Origin: Luteimonas rhizosphaericola
Lineage (GTDB): Bacteria > Pseudomonadota > Gammaproteobacteria > Xanthomonadales > Xanthomonadaceae
Length of the DNA stretch: 64,000 nucleotides
Assembly (NCBI RefSeq): GCF_029888045.1
Contig: NZ_JARXRN010000016.1
Span: forward strand, 387,159 to 451,158
Direction of reading: 5' to 3'
The notes beneath the pieces are model-generated. The model saw nothing but the letters and a program-made list of their open reading frames with translations. It was not told where the DNA came from and ran no database searches. Made by a program: the position numbers and the translations under genes. Below, piece by piece: positions 8,468 through 16,749 of the stretch (position 1 is its first letter; each line of letters opens with the position of its first letter).

Positions 8468-9532
8468 TCAGTCCTCCGCGGGCGAGGCGCGGCGCCCGAT
8501 GAGCGCCGCGAGTTCGGATTCGCTCACCGGCGCGATGCCGGCATCGAATTCCCGGTCCAGCAGCGCCACCAGCGCCTGCGCCCACAGCAGGTTCCAGGCC
8601 GCGCCCGCGTGGCCGTCGGCCAGGACCGCGTTGGTCGGCGCGTCGCCCTGCGCGTTGCGCACCCGCAGCGCCTTGCCGATGCGCACGTCGCGATACGCAG
8701 GCTGGCCGGACGCGGTGCGGGTTCCCCAGTGCGCGGCGAACCAGGCGCGGTCGTCGAAGAAGGCGATCCGCCGGTCCGCCTGCGCCATCGCGCGCAGGGC
8801 GTCGTCGTAGCGGTCGAGCGCGGCGGCGATGTTCGCCAGCTGCCGCGGCGTCCACGCCGTCTCCAGTTGCCCGGCGACGTTGCTGTTGTCGAAGATGCCG
8901 ACCAGCACGATGCGCGTGGCCGGATGGCTGCGATGGATCGCGGCGACCGCCTCGCGCACCGCCGCGACGCAACCCTGGATTCCGGCCGACACCTCCGCGT
9001 CGTCGCGGTCGGCCGCCAGCCGCTGCAGGTGCTCGGCCTGGCCGAAGCTGTTGACGCCGATCCGCACCACCACGTAGCCGCCGCGCCAGCGCCCCGGCGC
9101 CTGGTCCATCAGGTCGATCAGGCCGGGCACCTGGCGTTCGCCGCCCATCAGGCTCTCGCAGCGCGCCCCGGACATGGCGAAGTTGTATTCGAAATCCTCC
9201 TTGGCCGGCCGCACCGGCAGCCCGGCCCACTCCGCCGCGCGCCCGAGCGTGCCCGGCAGCCCGTGCCGGTCCCACGCACCCAGGTCCAGGGCCTGGCCGC
9301 GCAGGCGGTGCAGCGCCTCGGTCCATTGCCAGGTGGTGGCGTGGAAGTCGCCGCCACGCTTGCCGTCGTCGCCACTGAAATGCATGCGGTCGTGGTAGGC
9401 ATGGCTGTCCGAATCGCCGACCACCGCGAGGCGCGCGGGGGCGGCCTGTGCGGAGACGGCGGCCAGGCCCGACAGCAGGGTCACGAGCAGGAGAGCCGGC
9501 AGGCGGGCGGTGCGGCGGGTTCGATCATCCAT
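8468..9532 (-). CDS. Secreted SGNH/GDSL-like hydrolase
   Basis: A 354-aa protein with an N-terminal signal peptide (about 1-31, hydrophobic core LPALLLVTLLSGLAAVSAQA). The first SGNH block is VVGDSDSHAYHD near 38, with the serine nucleophile in GDS. Block III is GVNSFGQ near 155, and the terminal block DGHAGAAWN near 315 supplies the histidine. The substrate may be an acylated sugar, lipid or cell-wall component and cannot be named. Similar ORFs in Xanthomonadaceae are annotated only as SGNH hydrolases. The ATG at 9532 is preferred because it leaves a normal signal peptide. The longer frame upstream runs antisense to the universal stress gene and is spurious. Confidence 0.75.
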   Translation of the reverse strand: MDDRTRRTARLPALLLVTLLSGLAAVSAQAAPARLAVVGDSDSHAYHDRMHFSGDDGKRGGDFHATTWQWTEALHRLRGQALDLGAWDRHGLPGTLGRAAEWAGLPVRPAKEDFEYNFAMSGARCESLMGGERQVPGLIDLMDQAPGRWRGGYVVVRIGVNSFGQAEHLQRLAADRDDAEVSAGIQGCVAAVREAVAAIHRSHPATRIVLVGIFDNSNVAGQLETAWTPRQLANIAAALDRYDDALRAMAQADRRIAFFDDRAWFAAHWGTRTASGQPAYRDVRIGKALRVRNAQGDAPTNAVLADGHAGAAWNLLWAQALVALLDREFDAGIAPVSESELAALIGRRASPAED

Positions 9533-9655
9533 GGGCTCATCAACGCAAGTCCGGGCGCGGCGGGGACACCTGCCGGCGCACGCGCACCATCCTTCGCCGG
9601 CCGACGACGCGACCGGGGGTAGAATCGCGACCGAATCCGCACGAGCACAGACAGC

Positions 9656-10078
9656 ATGAAGATCCTGGTCCCGGTCGACGGCAGCGACATCAGCACCCGC
9701 GCGCTCAAGCACGCGATCGCGCTGTGCAAGGCCTTCGGCGCCGCCGGCCGGCTGGTGGTGGTGGCGGTGGACGATTCGCTGTTCCCGGGCGCCGAGCGCA
9801 AGATGGGCAGCGAAGCGGCCCGCGCCCACCATGCCGAGAACTACGCCCGCATGCTGGCGCCGGCGAAGAAGCTGCTCGAGCGCGGCAAGGCCGATGCCAC
9901 GTTCGCCGAGGTGGAGGGCGACGTCGCCGAGGGCATCCTCGAGGCGGCGTCGAAGCACAAGGCGGACATGATCGTGATGGGATCGCGCGGCGCCGGCGCG
10001 ATCAAGGGCGCCCTGCTCGGCTCGGTGTCGATGAAGGTGCTGACCGATACCCAGGTGCCGGTGACGATCGTCCATTGA
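9656..10078 (+). CDS. Universal stress protein, UspA family
   Basis: A single-domain 140-aa Usp protein that probably binds ATP. It opens with the typical MKILVPVDGSDIST strand and loop. The ATP-binding motif G-x2-G-x9-G-S is intact in GSRGAGAIKGALLGSVS (about 112-128). UspA-family proteins of this type modulate survival under growth arrest or stress, and a specific role cannot be inferred. A TAGAAT hexamer at 9620-9625 may be the -10 box, about 30 nt before the ATG. It is divergent from the SGNH hydrolase gene and followed by the REP tandem array. Confidence 0.93.
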   Translation: MKILVPVDGSDISTRALKHAIALCKAFGAAGRLVVVAVDDSLFPGAERKMGSEAARAHHAENYARMLAPAKKLLERGKADATFAEVEGDVAEGILEAASKHKADMIVMGSRGAGAIKGALLGSVSMKVLTDTQVPVTIVH

Positions 10079-10187
10079 GGCAGTGCGGGCGCGCCCGCGT
10101 GTCGGGCATGGCCCGCCCGGATGGGGCCGGAGAACGCATCGGGTGCTTGCCGCATCGATCGTTGCGACGTCGAGTGCGTCGATCCGG

Positions 10188-10625
10188 TCCCGGGTGCGCT
10201 GCGCTTACCCGGGCTACGGAGCGGGATGGGCTCTTCGCGTCGGTGTGGCCCGGAGAAGGCCGAAGGCCGCATCCGGGATGTCCGTGCCGATCGTGTTGCG
10301 GCCGGATAGGGTCGATCTGGTCCCGGGTGCGCTGCGCTTACCCGGGCTACGGAGCGAGACGCGCTCTTCGCGAAGGTGTAGCCCGGATAAGGCCGAAGGC
10401 CGCATCCGGGATGTCCGTGCCGATCGTGTTTCGGCCGGATAGGGTCGATCTGGTCCCGGGTGCACTGCGCTGACCCGGGCGACGGAGCGGGGCGCGCTCC
10501 TCGCGAAGGTGTAGCCCGGATAAGGCCGAAGGCCGCATCCGGGATGTCCGTGCCGATCGTGTTGCGGCCGGACGGAGTCGATCTGGTTCCGGGTGCGCTG
10601 CGCTGACCCGGGCGATGGAGCAAGG
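10188..10625. repeat. Tandem array of 133-bp REP-type units
   Basis: Units start at 10188, 10321, 10454 and 10587, an exact 133-bp period. Three are complete and the fourth is cut after about 38 bp. Each unit contains two oppositely facing palindromic arms, CCCGGGTGCGCTGCGCTTAC and GTAGCCCGGATAAGGCCGAA, followed by a shared spacer with CCGTGCCGATCGTGTT. Units 2 and 3 differ at about 10 of 133 positions. Open reading frames across the array are by-products of the repeats. The array fills the 564-bp gap between the universal stress gene and gpx. Confidence 0.93.
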
Positions 10626-10642
10626 CCCGCCGACGTGTTCGC

Positions 10643-11125
10643 TCAGCCCAGCGCGGACTCGATGTCTCCGCGCAAGGCGTCGGGAGCGGCGGTCGGCGCG
10701 TGTCGCGACAGCGCGCGTCCGTCGCGGCCGACGAGGAACTTGGTGAAGTTCCACTTGATCGCGTCGATGCCGAGCAGGCCGCCCTGCTCGCGCTTGAGCC
10801 AGGCCCACAGCGGATGCGCGTTCGCGCCGTTGACCTCGACCTTGGCGAACATCGGGAAGTCCACCGCGTACTCGAGCGAGCAGAACGCCCGGATCTGCGC
10901 TTCGTCGCCCGGCTCCTGGTGGCCGAACTGGTCGCAGGGGAAGCCCATCACCACCAGGCCGCGCTCGCGATAGTCCTGCCACAGCCGCTGCAATCCGGCG
11001 TATTGCGGGGTGAAGCCGCACTGCGAGGCGACATTGACGATCAGCAGTACCTTGCCGGCGTATTCCGACAGTACCACCGGCCGGCCATCGATGCCGGTGG
11101 CCGTGAAGTCGTAGGCCGTGCTCAC
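10643..11125 (-). CDS. Glutathione peroxidase-like thiol peroxidase
   Basis: A 160-aa peroxidase of the BtuE/GPx family that reduces hydroperoxides, usually with thioredoxin or glutathione. The peroxidatic cysteine is C36 in NVASQCGFTPQY, so this is the cysteine and not the selenocysteine form. The MGFPCDQFGHQE and KWNFTKFLV motifs provide the conserved Gln, Trp and Asn of the active site, with C64 in FPCDQF as the family's usual second cysteine. The start is GTG, and its first four bases (GTGA) contain the stop of the upstream amidohydrolase. That implies translational coupling and one transcript from 13170 leftwards. Confidence 0.92.
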   Translation of the reverse strand: MSTAYDFTATGIDGRPVVLSEYAGKVLLIVNVASQCGFTPQYAGLQRLWQDYRERGLVVMGFPCDQFGHQEPGDEAQIRAFCSLEYAVDFPMFAKVEVNGANAHPLWAWLKREQGGLLGIDAIKWNFTKFLVGRDGRALSRHAPTAAPDALRGDIESALG

Positions 11126-13170
11126 CGCCCCGCCCCGCCGGCCCCGGCGCGGATGGCCGCTGCGAAGGGGCGGATCCCCAGTTCGGTGAGGATCTCCTCC
11201 GGGTAATAGGCCACCCCGCCCTTGATCACCGCCGCGACCTTGCGGATGTCGGCGATATCGGTCGTCGGGTCGCCGTCCACCAGCACCAGGTCGGCGGCCT
11301 TGCCGGGCGCGATGCTGCCCAGCGATTCGAGCACGCCGGAATACTTCGCCCCGTTCCAGGTCGCCACCTGCAGCGCCTCCGCCGGCGTGAGTCCCGCGCG
11401 CACGTACAGCGCCAGTTCGTGCTGCAGGGTGAACCCGGGTACCTCGTCGGTACCGGCCACGACCGGTACCCCCGCGCGGTACGCGCGGCCGACGAAGTCC
11501 ACCATCTTGTCGAACGAGGCGCGGTAGCGCGCGCCGGTGGCGTCGTCGGGAATCTCCATCTCCGCAGCGCGCCGGCCACGCTGCACGTCGGGCGGCAGGT
11601 GGTCCTCGATCCCGGCGAAGATCGGCGAGATCTCGCCGTTGCGCTGGTGCAGGAACTCGAACGTGGCCAGCGTGGGATCGATCACCACCTGCTTCGCCGC
11701 CAGCGTGGCGATGAAGTCCTGCACCGGCTTCGAATCGAGGTCGAGGCCGGCCACCTCGCGCGCCGGCAGGTAGAACCGCTCCAGGGTGCGGGTATCGGTG
11801 TCGGGCTTCACCAGGAAGTTCAGCAGCAGCTGGTTGATGTGGTTGACCTCGTCGAAGCCCGCGTCCACCACGTCCTGCGCGCGCAGGAACACCGGCACGT
11901 GGCCGCTGACCCGCAGGCCCTTCCCGTGCGCATACGCCACCGTCTCGGGCAGAAAGTCCTTCGGGAACGAGTTGTAGATCTTCAGCTGCGGATAGTCGTG
12001 GGCGGCGTACCAGTCGATCGCCTTCTTCGCTCCCGCCAGTTCGCTGACCACGAAGCCGTTGCGCGCCGACTGCTCGCTCTCGCCCTCCAGGAATCCCGCC
12101 GGCACGATCCGCGGCATCAGCAGCGTGCCCGCGCGCTCCTCGCCCATCACCTGCTGCAGGGTGGCGTTGTCGTTGCCCATGTCGCGCAGCGACGTCACGC
12201 CCGCGGCCAGCTGCAGTCCGCCGCTCCAGCGATCGACATGGGCGTGCATGTCGAACAGTCCCGGCAGCAGCACACGGCCGCCGGCGTCGATCACCTGGTC
12301 GGCCGGCGCGGTGTCCTCACCCGCGGCCACGACCGATTCGATGCGGCCCTCGCGCACGCGCACGTCGGATGCGGCGCCAAGGCGCGCATGCTCGCTGTCG
12401 AACACCCGCGCATTGCGCACCAGGGTGCTGCCCGGCAGCGGATGCGCCAGCCGCTGCTGCAGCGACACCAGGGCTTCGGCCTCGGCGGCCTTCTGCACCT
12501 GCTCCAGCGCATCGGCGTTGGACTCCCACCCAGCCTCCACCATCTGCAGGAAGCCGGGGAAGATGAAGGCGAACAGGCGCGGGCGCGCCTCGTCGGTGGC
12601 CCAGGCGAACATCGGCGTGAACCCGATGCCCGTGATCGCCATCAGCTGCACCGTGCGCTCGCCATCGGGCCCACGCACCTGGGCCTGGGTGACCTTGCGC
12701 GCCGAGAGCGTGCCGCTGGGAATGAGCGGCAGGCGACCGTCCGGTCTCGCCGACAGCGCGGCCAGCGACACCGAGGCCACCGCCGGCGTCCCGCCCAGCG
12801 GCGAGTACTGCGCCCCCGGCGATACCTCCTGCTCGCCGCGGTCGGAGGTCGACTGCCAGCGGGCCGTGGTCCCGTCCAGCTCGAAGCGCTCGTCCACCGC
12901 CGCGCCGAAGGTGGACGCGCCGGTGACCCGGTAGGTGCGGAAGGTGCCGTCGTCGTTGAGCGTGAACTCTTCCTTCAGCTCGGGTCCGCGGCCGTTGTCC
13001 TTGAACACGAACTCGACCCGGGTCACGCCGTCGTCGCCTTCGACCACGGTCTGCTGTCCGGCCTGCTTGCCGCCGTCCACCAGCACCACGTAGCGCAGCG
13101 TCTGCGCCGCCTCCGCCGCGCCCGCCGCGCCCAGCAGCAGGCCCAGGGCCAACCAAGAGGTCCGCAACAT
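11122..13170 (-). CDS. Secreted amidohydrolase-family protein with N-terminal accessory domain
   Basis: A 682-aa predicted exported protein with signal peptide residues 1-22 (LALGLLLGAAGAAEAA). Residues 23 to about 225 form a beta-rich domain of the kind found in lipid or glucan-related secreted proteins, and I do not recognise its family with certainty. Residues 250-665 are a metal-dependent amidohydrolase fold with LPGLFDMHAHVDRW, where H309 and H311 form the first metal motif. Later come SGHVPVF, GTDEVPG and AGLTPAEALQVATWNGA. Such enzymes include prolidase- and imidazolonepropionase-like hydrolases, and the substrate is unknown. The ATG at 13170 gives a clean signal peptide. Its stop overlaps the GTG of gpx. 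Confidence 0.8.
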   Translation of the reverse strand: MLRTSWLALGLLLGAAGAAEAAQTLRYVVLVDGGKQAGQQTVVEGDDGVTRVEFVFKDNGRGPELKEEFTLNDDGTFRTYRVTGASTFGAAVDERFELDGTTARWQSTSDRGEQEVSPGAQYSPLGGTPAVASVSLAALSARPDGRLPLIPSGTLSARKVTQAQVRGPDGERTVQLMAITGIGFTPMFAWATDEARPRLFAFIFPGFLQMVEAGWESNADALEQVQKAAEAEALVSLQQRLAHPLPGSTLVRNARVFDSEHARLGAASDVRVREGRIESVVAAGEDTAPADQVIDAGGRVLLPGLFDMHAHVDRWSGGLQLAAGVTSLRDMGNDNATLQQVMGEERAGTLLMPRIVPAGFLEGESEQSARNGFVVSELAGAKKAIDWYAAHDYPQLKIYNSFPKDFLPETVAYAHGKGLRVSGHVPVFLRAQDVVDAGFDEVNHINQLLLNFLVKPDTDTRTLERFYLPAREVAGLDLDSKPVQDFIATLAAKQVVIDPTLATFEFLHQRNGEISPIFAGIEDHLPPDVQRGRRAAEMEIPDDATGARYRASFDKMVDFVGRAYRAGVPVVAGTDEVPGFTLQHELALYVRAGLTPAEALQVATWNGAKYSGVLESLGSIAPGKAADLVLVDGDPTTDIADIRKVAAVIKGGVAYYPEEILTELGIRPFAAAIRAGAGGAGR

Positions 13171-13333
13171 CGTTTCCCCAGTGCCGGCCGCGCGGCATGA
13201 CGACCGGGGTGCCCGGCCTGCGGCCGAGTCTAGCCCGGCGCCCGGCCCGCCCGGCCATGTGCCAATCGTCATGGCGTCCGCCCTGCCCCCATGGGCTACC
13301 CTAGATTTTTCCGGTTCCACGAGGATGTCCCGA

Positions 13334-15574
13334 ATGAAGCACCCGCTCGCCGCCGCCCTGGCCATCGCCCTGACCGCCGCGGTTTCGACCCCCGCGACCG
13401 CCCAGACCGCCAACGCAGGAGACGGCCCAGTGAACAGCGCGACCCCCGCCACGGACGCCCAGGCCGGCAACCCGCTGTTCGTCGACAGCCCGCTGCCGCT
13501 GGAGTACCCGCAGTTCGACAAGCTGAAGGACGAACACTTCGCCCCGGCCTTCGACGCCGGCATGGCGCGCAACCTGGAGGAGATCCGGAAGATCGCCAGC
13601 GAGAAGACCGCGCCGACCTTCGAGAACACGATCCTGGCGCTCGAGCAATCCGGCAAGCTGCTCGACAACGCCCGCCGCATCTTCGGCAACCTCAACGGCA
13701 CCGACACCAACGACACCCGCAAGCAGATCAACAACACCTACGCGCCGAAGTTCGCCGCGCACCGCGACGCGATCATGCTCGACCCGCAGCTGTTCGCGCG
13801 GGTGGAGGCGGTCTACAACCAGCGCAACGGCCTCGGCCTCGACGCCGAGGGCGTGCGCCTGGTCGAGGAGTACTACGACGGCTTCGTCCGCTCCGGCGCC
13901 AAGCTCGGCGACGCGGACAAGGCCCGGCTGAAGGACATCAACGCCCGTCTGGCCGAACTGGGCACCGAGTTCTCCAACAACGTGCTCGACGAGGTGAACG
14001 ATTCGGCGGTGCTGGTCGACGACCGCGCCGAACTCGCCGGCCTCTCCGAGTCGCAGATCGCGACCGCCGCCAAGGCCGCGGCGGACAAGGGCCACGAAGG
14101 CAAGTACCTGCTGACCCTGCTCAACACCACCGGCCAGCCGATCCTGCCGCAGCTCGACAACCGCGCCCTGCGCCAGCGCGTGCATGAAGCGTCCGTCGCC
14201 CGCGGCAGCCGCGGCAACGAGTGGGACAACACCGGCATCGTCGCCGAGGTGCTCAAGCTGCGCGGCGAACGCGCGAAGCTGCTGGGCTACGCCACCCCCG
14301 CCGAGTTCGTGCTCGCCGACGAGACCGCAGCCACCGTCGAAGCCGTCAACCAGATGCTCGGCCGCCTGGCGCCCGCGGCGGTCGCCAACGCGCGCCGCGA
14401 GGGCGAGGCGCTGCAGGCGATGATCGACCGCGAGCAGGCGGCCAAGGGCGAGCCGACGTTCCAGCTCGAGCCTTGGGACTGGGCCTACTACACCGAGAAG
14501 GTGCGCAAGGCCGAGTACGACTTCGACGACAACCAGCTCAAGCCCTACTTCGAGATGAAGAACGTGCTGGAGAACGGCGTGTTCTTCGCCGCCACCCAGC
14601 TGTACGGCATCACGTTCAAGGAACGCACCGACCTGCCGAAGTACCACCCGGACACCTGGACCTACGACGTGTTCGACAAGGACGGCGAGCAGCTGTCGAT
14701 CTTCATCTTCGACCCCTACGCGCGTCCGTCCAAGCGCGGCGGCGCGTGGATGAACTCCTATGTGGGCGAGTCCGAGCTCGAAGGCACGCTGCCGGTCGTG
14801 GCCAACCACCAGAACATCCCCAAGCCGCCGGCCGGCGAGCCGACGCTGCTGACCTGGGACGAGGTCACCACCATGTTCCACGAGTTCGGGCACGCGCTGC
14901 ACGGCATGTTCTCGGACGTGAAGTACCCGTACTTCTTCATGAACGTGCCGCGCGACTTCGTCGAGTTCCCGTCCCAGGTCAACGAGATGTGGGCCGACTG
15001 GCCGTCGATCCTGGCCAACTACGCCAAGCACCACGAGACCGGCGAGCCGCTGCCGCAGGCCCTGCTGGACAAGAAGATGGCCTCGGCCACCTTCAACGAG
15101 GGCTTCGCCACCACCGAGTACCTCGGCGCGGCGATGCTCGACCAGTACCTGCACCAGCTGCCGCAGGACCAGCTGCCCTCGGCCGACGAGATCATGGCGA
15201 CCGAGGCCGAGGCGCTGACGTCGGTGGGCCTGGGCTACGCCCCGGTTCCGCCGCGCTACCGCACGCCGTACTTCAGCCACATCATGGGCGGCTACGCGGC
15301 GGCCTACTACGCCTACATCTGGTCGGAAGTGCTCGACGCGAACACGGTCGAGTGGATCAAGGCCAACGGCGGCCTCAAGCCCGAGAACGGCGAGCGCCTG
15401 CGCTCGACCCTGCTCTCGCGCGGCGGGGCCAAGGACGCCAAGCAGCTGTTCGTCGATTTCACCGGCCACGAGCCGCGGATCGAGCCCCTGCTGAAGAAGC
15501 GCGGGCTGGTGTCCGAAGTGAGCGACGACACGGCGCCGCCCGCGCCGGAGTCGACGACGCCTCCGACGAACTGA
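13334..15574 (+). CDS. dcp: Periplasmic/secreted M3 oligopeptidase (Dcp-like)
   Basis: A zinc peptidase of 746 aa that cleaves dipeptides or short oligopeptides. The signal peptide is MKHPLAAALAIALTAAVSTP, ending in ATAQ, followed by a low-complexity linker. The catalytic motif HEFGH is at 516-520 in TMFHEFGHALHGMF, and the third zinc ligand lies in the downstream region NEMWADWP that is conserved in M3A. ATG 13334 is chosen over 13325 because the GAGG at 13321-13324 is 9 nt from 13334 but touches 13325. The C-terminus ends in an Asp/Pro/Thr-rich tail. It is divergent from the amidohydrolase, another secreted hydrolase. Confidence 0.92.
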   Translation: MKHPLAAALAIALTAAVSTPATAQTANAGDGPVNSATPATDAQAGNPLFVDSPLPLEYPQFDKLKDEHFAPAFDAGMARNLEEIRKIASEKTAPTFENTILALEQSGKLLDNARRIFGNLNGTDTNDTRKQINNTYAPKFAAHRDAIMLDPQLFARVEAVYNQRNGLGLDAEGVRLVEEYYDGFVRSGAKLGDADKARLKDINARLAELGTEFSNNVLDEVNDSAVLVDDRAELAGLSESQIATAAKAAADKGHEGKYLLTLLNTTGQPILPQLDNRALRQRVHEASVARGSRGNEWDNTGIVAEVLKLRGERAKLLGYATPAEFVLADETAATVEAVNQMLGRLAPAAVANARREGEALQAMIDREQAAKGEPTFQLEPWDWAYYTEKVRKAEYDFDDNQLKPYFEMKNVLENGVFFAATQLYGITFKERTDLPKYHPDTWTYDVFDKDGEQLSIFIFDPYARPSKRGGAWMNSYVGESELEGTLPVVANHQNIPKPPAGEPTLLTWDEVTTMFHEFGHALHGMFSDVKYPYFFMNVPRDFVEFPSQVNEMWADWPSILANYAKHHETGEPLPQALLDKKMASATFNEGFATTEYLGAAMLDQYLHQLPQDQLPSADEIMATEAEALTSVGLGYAPVPPRYRTPYFSHIMGGYAAAYYAYIWSEVLDANTVEWIKANGGLKPENGERLRSTLLSRGGAKDAKQLFVDFTGHEPRIEPLLKKRGLVSEVSDDTAPPAPESTTPPTN

Positions 15575-15597
15575 TCTTCGCCACGTCCCGCCTGAAG

Positions 15598-15626
15598 CGC
15601 CTCCGGATACTGTCCGGCGGCGTTTT
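15598..15626 (+). terminator. Rho-independent terminator of the M3 peptidase gene
   Basis: The stem CGCCTCCGGA (15598-15607) pairs with TCCGGCGGCG (15613-15622), one mismatch, across a 5-nt loop, followed by TTTT. It lies 24 nt after the peptidase stop codon. Confidence 0.7.
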
Positions 15627-15714
15627 GCTTGACGCGTCCGGCAAGCCGTCGGTCGGTTGGCGCCCACCGGGCTGTCGGGGCTCCGGCACCGCGCCGAGCG
15701 CGGCCGGCAGGGAC

Positions 15715-15761
15715 CGCTCTTCCCTCGGTCAGGGCATCGTGCCCTGACCGAGGGAAGAGCG
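15715..15761. repeat. Perfect 22-bp inverted repeat with 3-nt loop
   Basis: The arms 15715-15736 and 15740-15761 are exactly complementary (CGCTCTTCCCTCGGTCAGGG then CA in the left arm), with the loop TCG. There is no T-tract on either side, so it is not a standard terminator, and a true terminator already lies upstream. It may be a dispersed palindrome or a regulatory hairpin ahead of the sirtuin gene. The remaining sequence from 15627 to 15882 shows no gene. Confidence 0.85.
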
Positions 15762-15882
15762 ATGACCGGGCGAGAGGGCGCGGCGACCGGTCGGAGGCGC
15801 TCTCCGCGCGTAACGTCCGCCGCAACACATCGTGCGATCTCCGTCTGCGCCCAGTCACCTCGCACGGGTTAGCATCCCCGGA

Positions 15883-16725
15883 ATGTCAGCGCTCCCCCAC
15901 ACCGCGAGCGACCTCGAACCGGCCGGCGTGCTGCGCGACTGGCTGGCCCGGCACCGGCGCGTGTTCGTGCTCACCGGAGCGGGCTGCAGCACCGCCTCCG
16001 GCATTCCCGACTACCGCGACCGCAACGGCGAGTGGAAGCGCACGCCGCCGATCACGCTGCAGGCCCTGACCGGCAGCGACGCCGCCTACCGCCGCTACTG
16101 GGCGCGCAGCAGCGTCGGCTGGCCGCGGTTCCTCGCCGCGCGGCCGAATCCCGCGCACGCGGCGCTGGCCGAACTCGAATCACGCGGCCCCGTGCACCAG
16201 GTGCTGACCCAGAACGTCGACGGCCTGCACCAGCGCGCTGGCAGCCGCCGCGTGATCGACCTGCACGGGCGCCTGGACGCCGTCGTCTGCCTGGGCTGCG
16301 GCGCGCGCAGCGGGCGCGAGGCGATCCAGGCCGACATCGAGGCCGCCAATCCCGGATGGATCGCCGGCCCCGCCGGCACCGCCCCGGACGGCGACGCCGA
16401 CCTCGACGACGCCGCGGCCGAAGGCTTCCGCCCGCCCTGGTGCGAGCAGTGCGGCGGCCTGCTCAAGCCCGACGTCGTGTTCTTCGGCGAGAACGTCCCG
16501 CGCGCGCGCGTGGCCGACGCCCGGCAGGCGCTCGAGGCCGCGGACGCGATGCTGGTGGCCGGCTCCTCGCTGATGGTCTTCTCGGGCCTGCGCTTCGTGC
16601 GCATGGCGGCCGCGGCCGGCCTGCCGGTCGCGATCCTCAACCGCGGCCGCACCCGCGGCGACGAGTTCGCCACGCTGCGCCTGGACGCCGACATCGCCAC
16701 CACCCTGCGCGGCGCGCTGGCGTAG
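15883..16725 (+). CDS. NAD-dependent protein deacylase, SIR2 family
   Basis: A 280-aa class II/IV-like bacterial sirtuin that removes acyl groups from lysines using NAD+. The NAD-binding motif GAGCSTASGIPDYR is at about 37-50, TQNVDGLH near 108, and the catalytic histidine in DLHGRLD near 127. Two CxxC pairs, CLGCG near 136 and CEQCGG near 187, form the zinc site. GSSLMVFSG and ILNRGRTR complete the Rossmann fold. ATG 15883 gives the family's usual N-terminus, while longer in-frame starts overlap the repeat region. It is convergent with the cfa-like gene 24 bp away. Confidence 0.92.
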   Translation: MSALPHTASDLEPAGVLRDWLARHRRVFVLTGAGCSTASGIPDYRDRNGEWKRTPPITLQALTGSDAAYRRYWARSSVGWPRFLAARPNPAHAALAELESRGPVHQVLTQNVDGLHQRAGSRRVIDLHGRLDAVVCLGCGARSGREAIQADIEAANPGWIAGPAGTAPDGDADLDDAAAEGFRPPWCEQCGGLLKPDVVFFGENVPRARVADARQALEAADAMLVAGSSLMVFSGLRFVRMAAAAGLPVAILNRGRTRGDEFATLRLDADIATTLRGALA

Positions 16726-16749
16726 CCGCACGCCTCCGTCGCCTGCTCC

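Noticed and set aside
10083-10625. Open frames across the 133-bp array
   Set aside because: They are repetitive translations of the palindromic units and exist in every frame. A tandem repeat of palindromes is the better explanation.
10188-10625. CRISPR array
   Set aside because: The repeats are contiguous 133-bp units with no unique spacers, and no cas gene is in the window.
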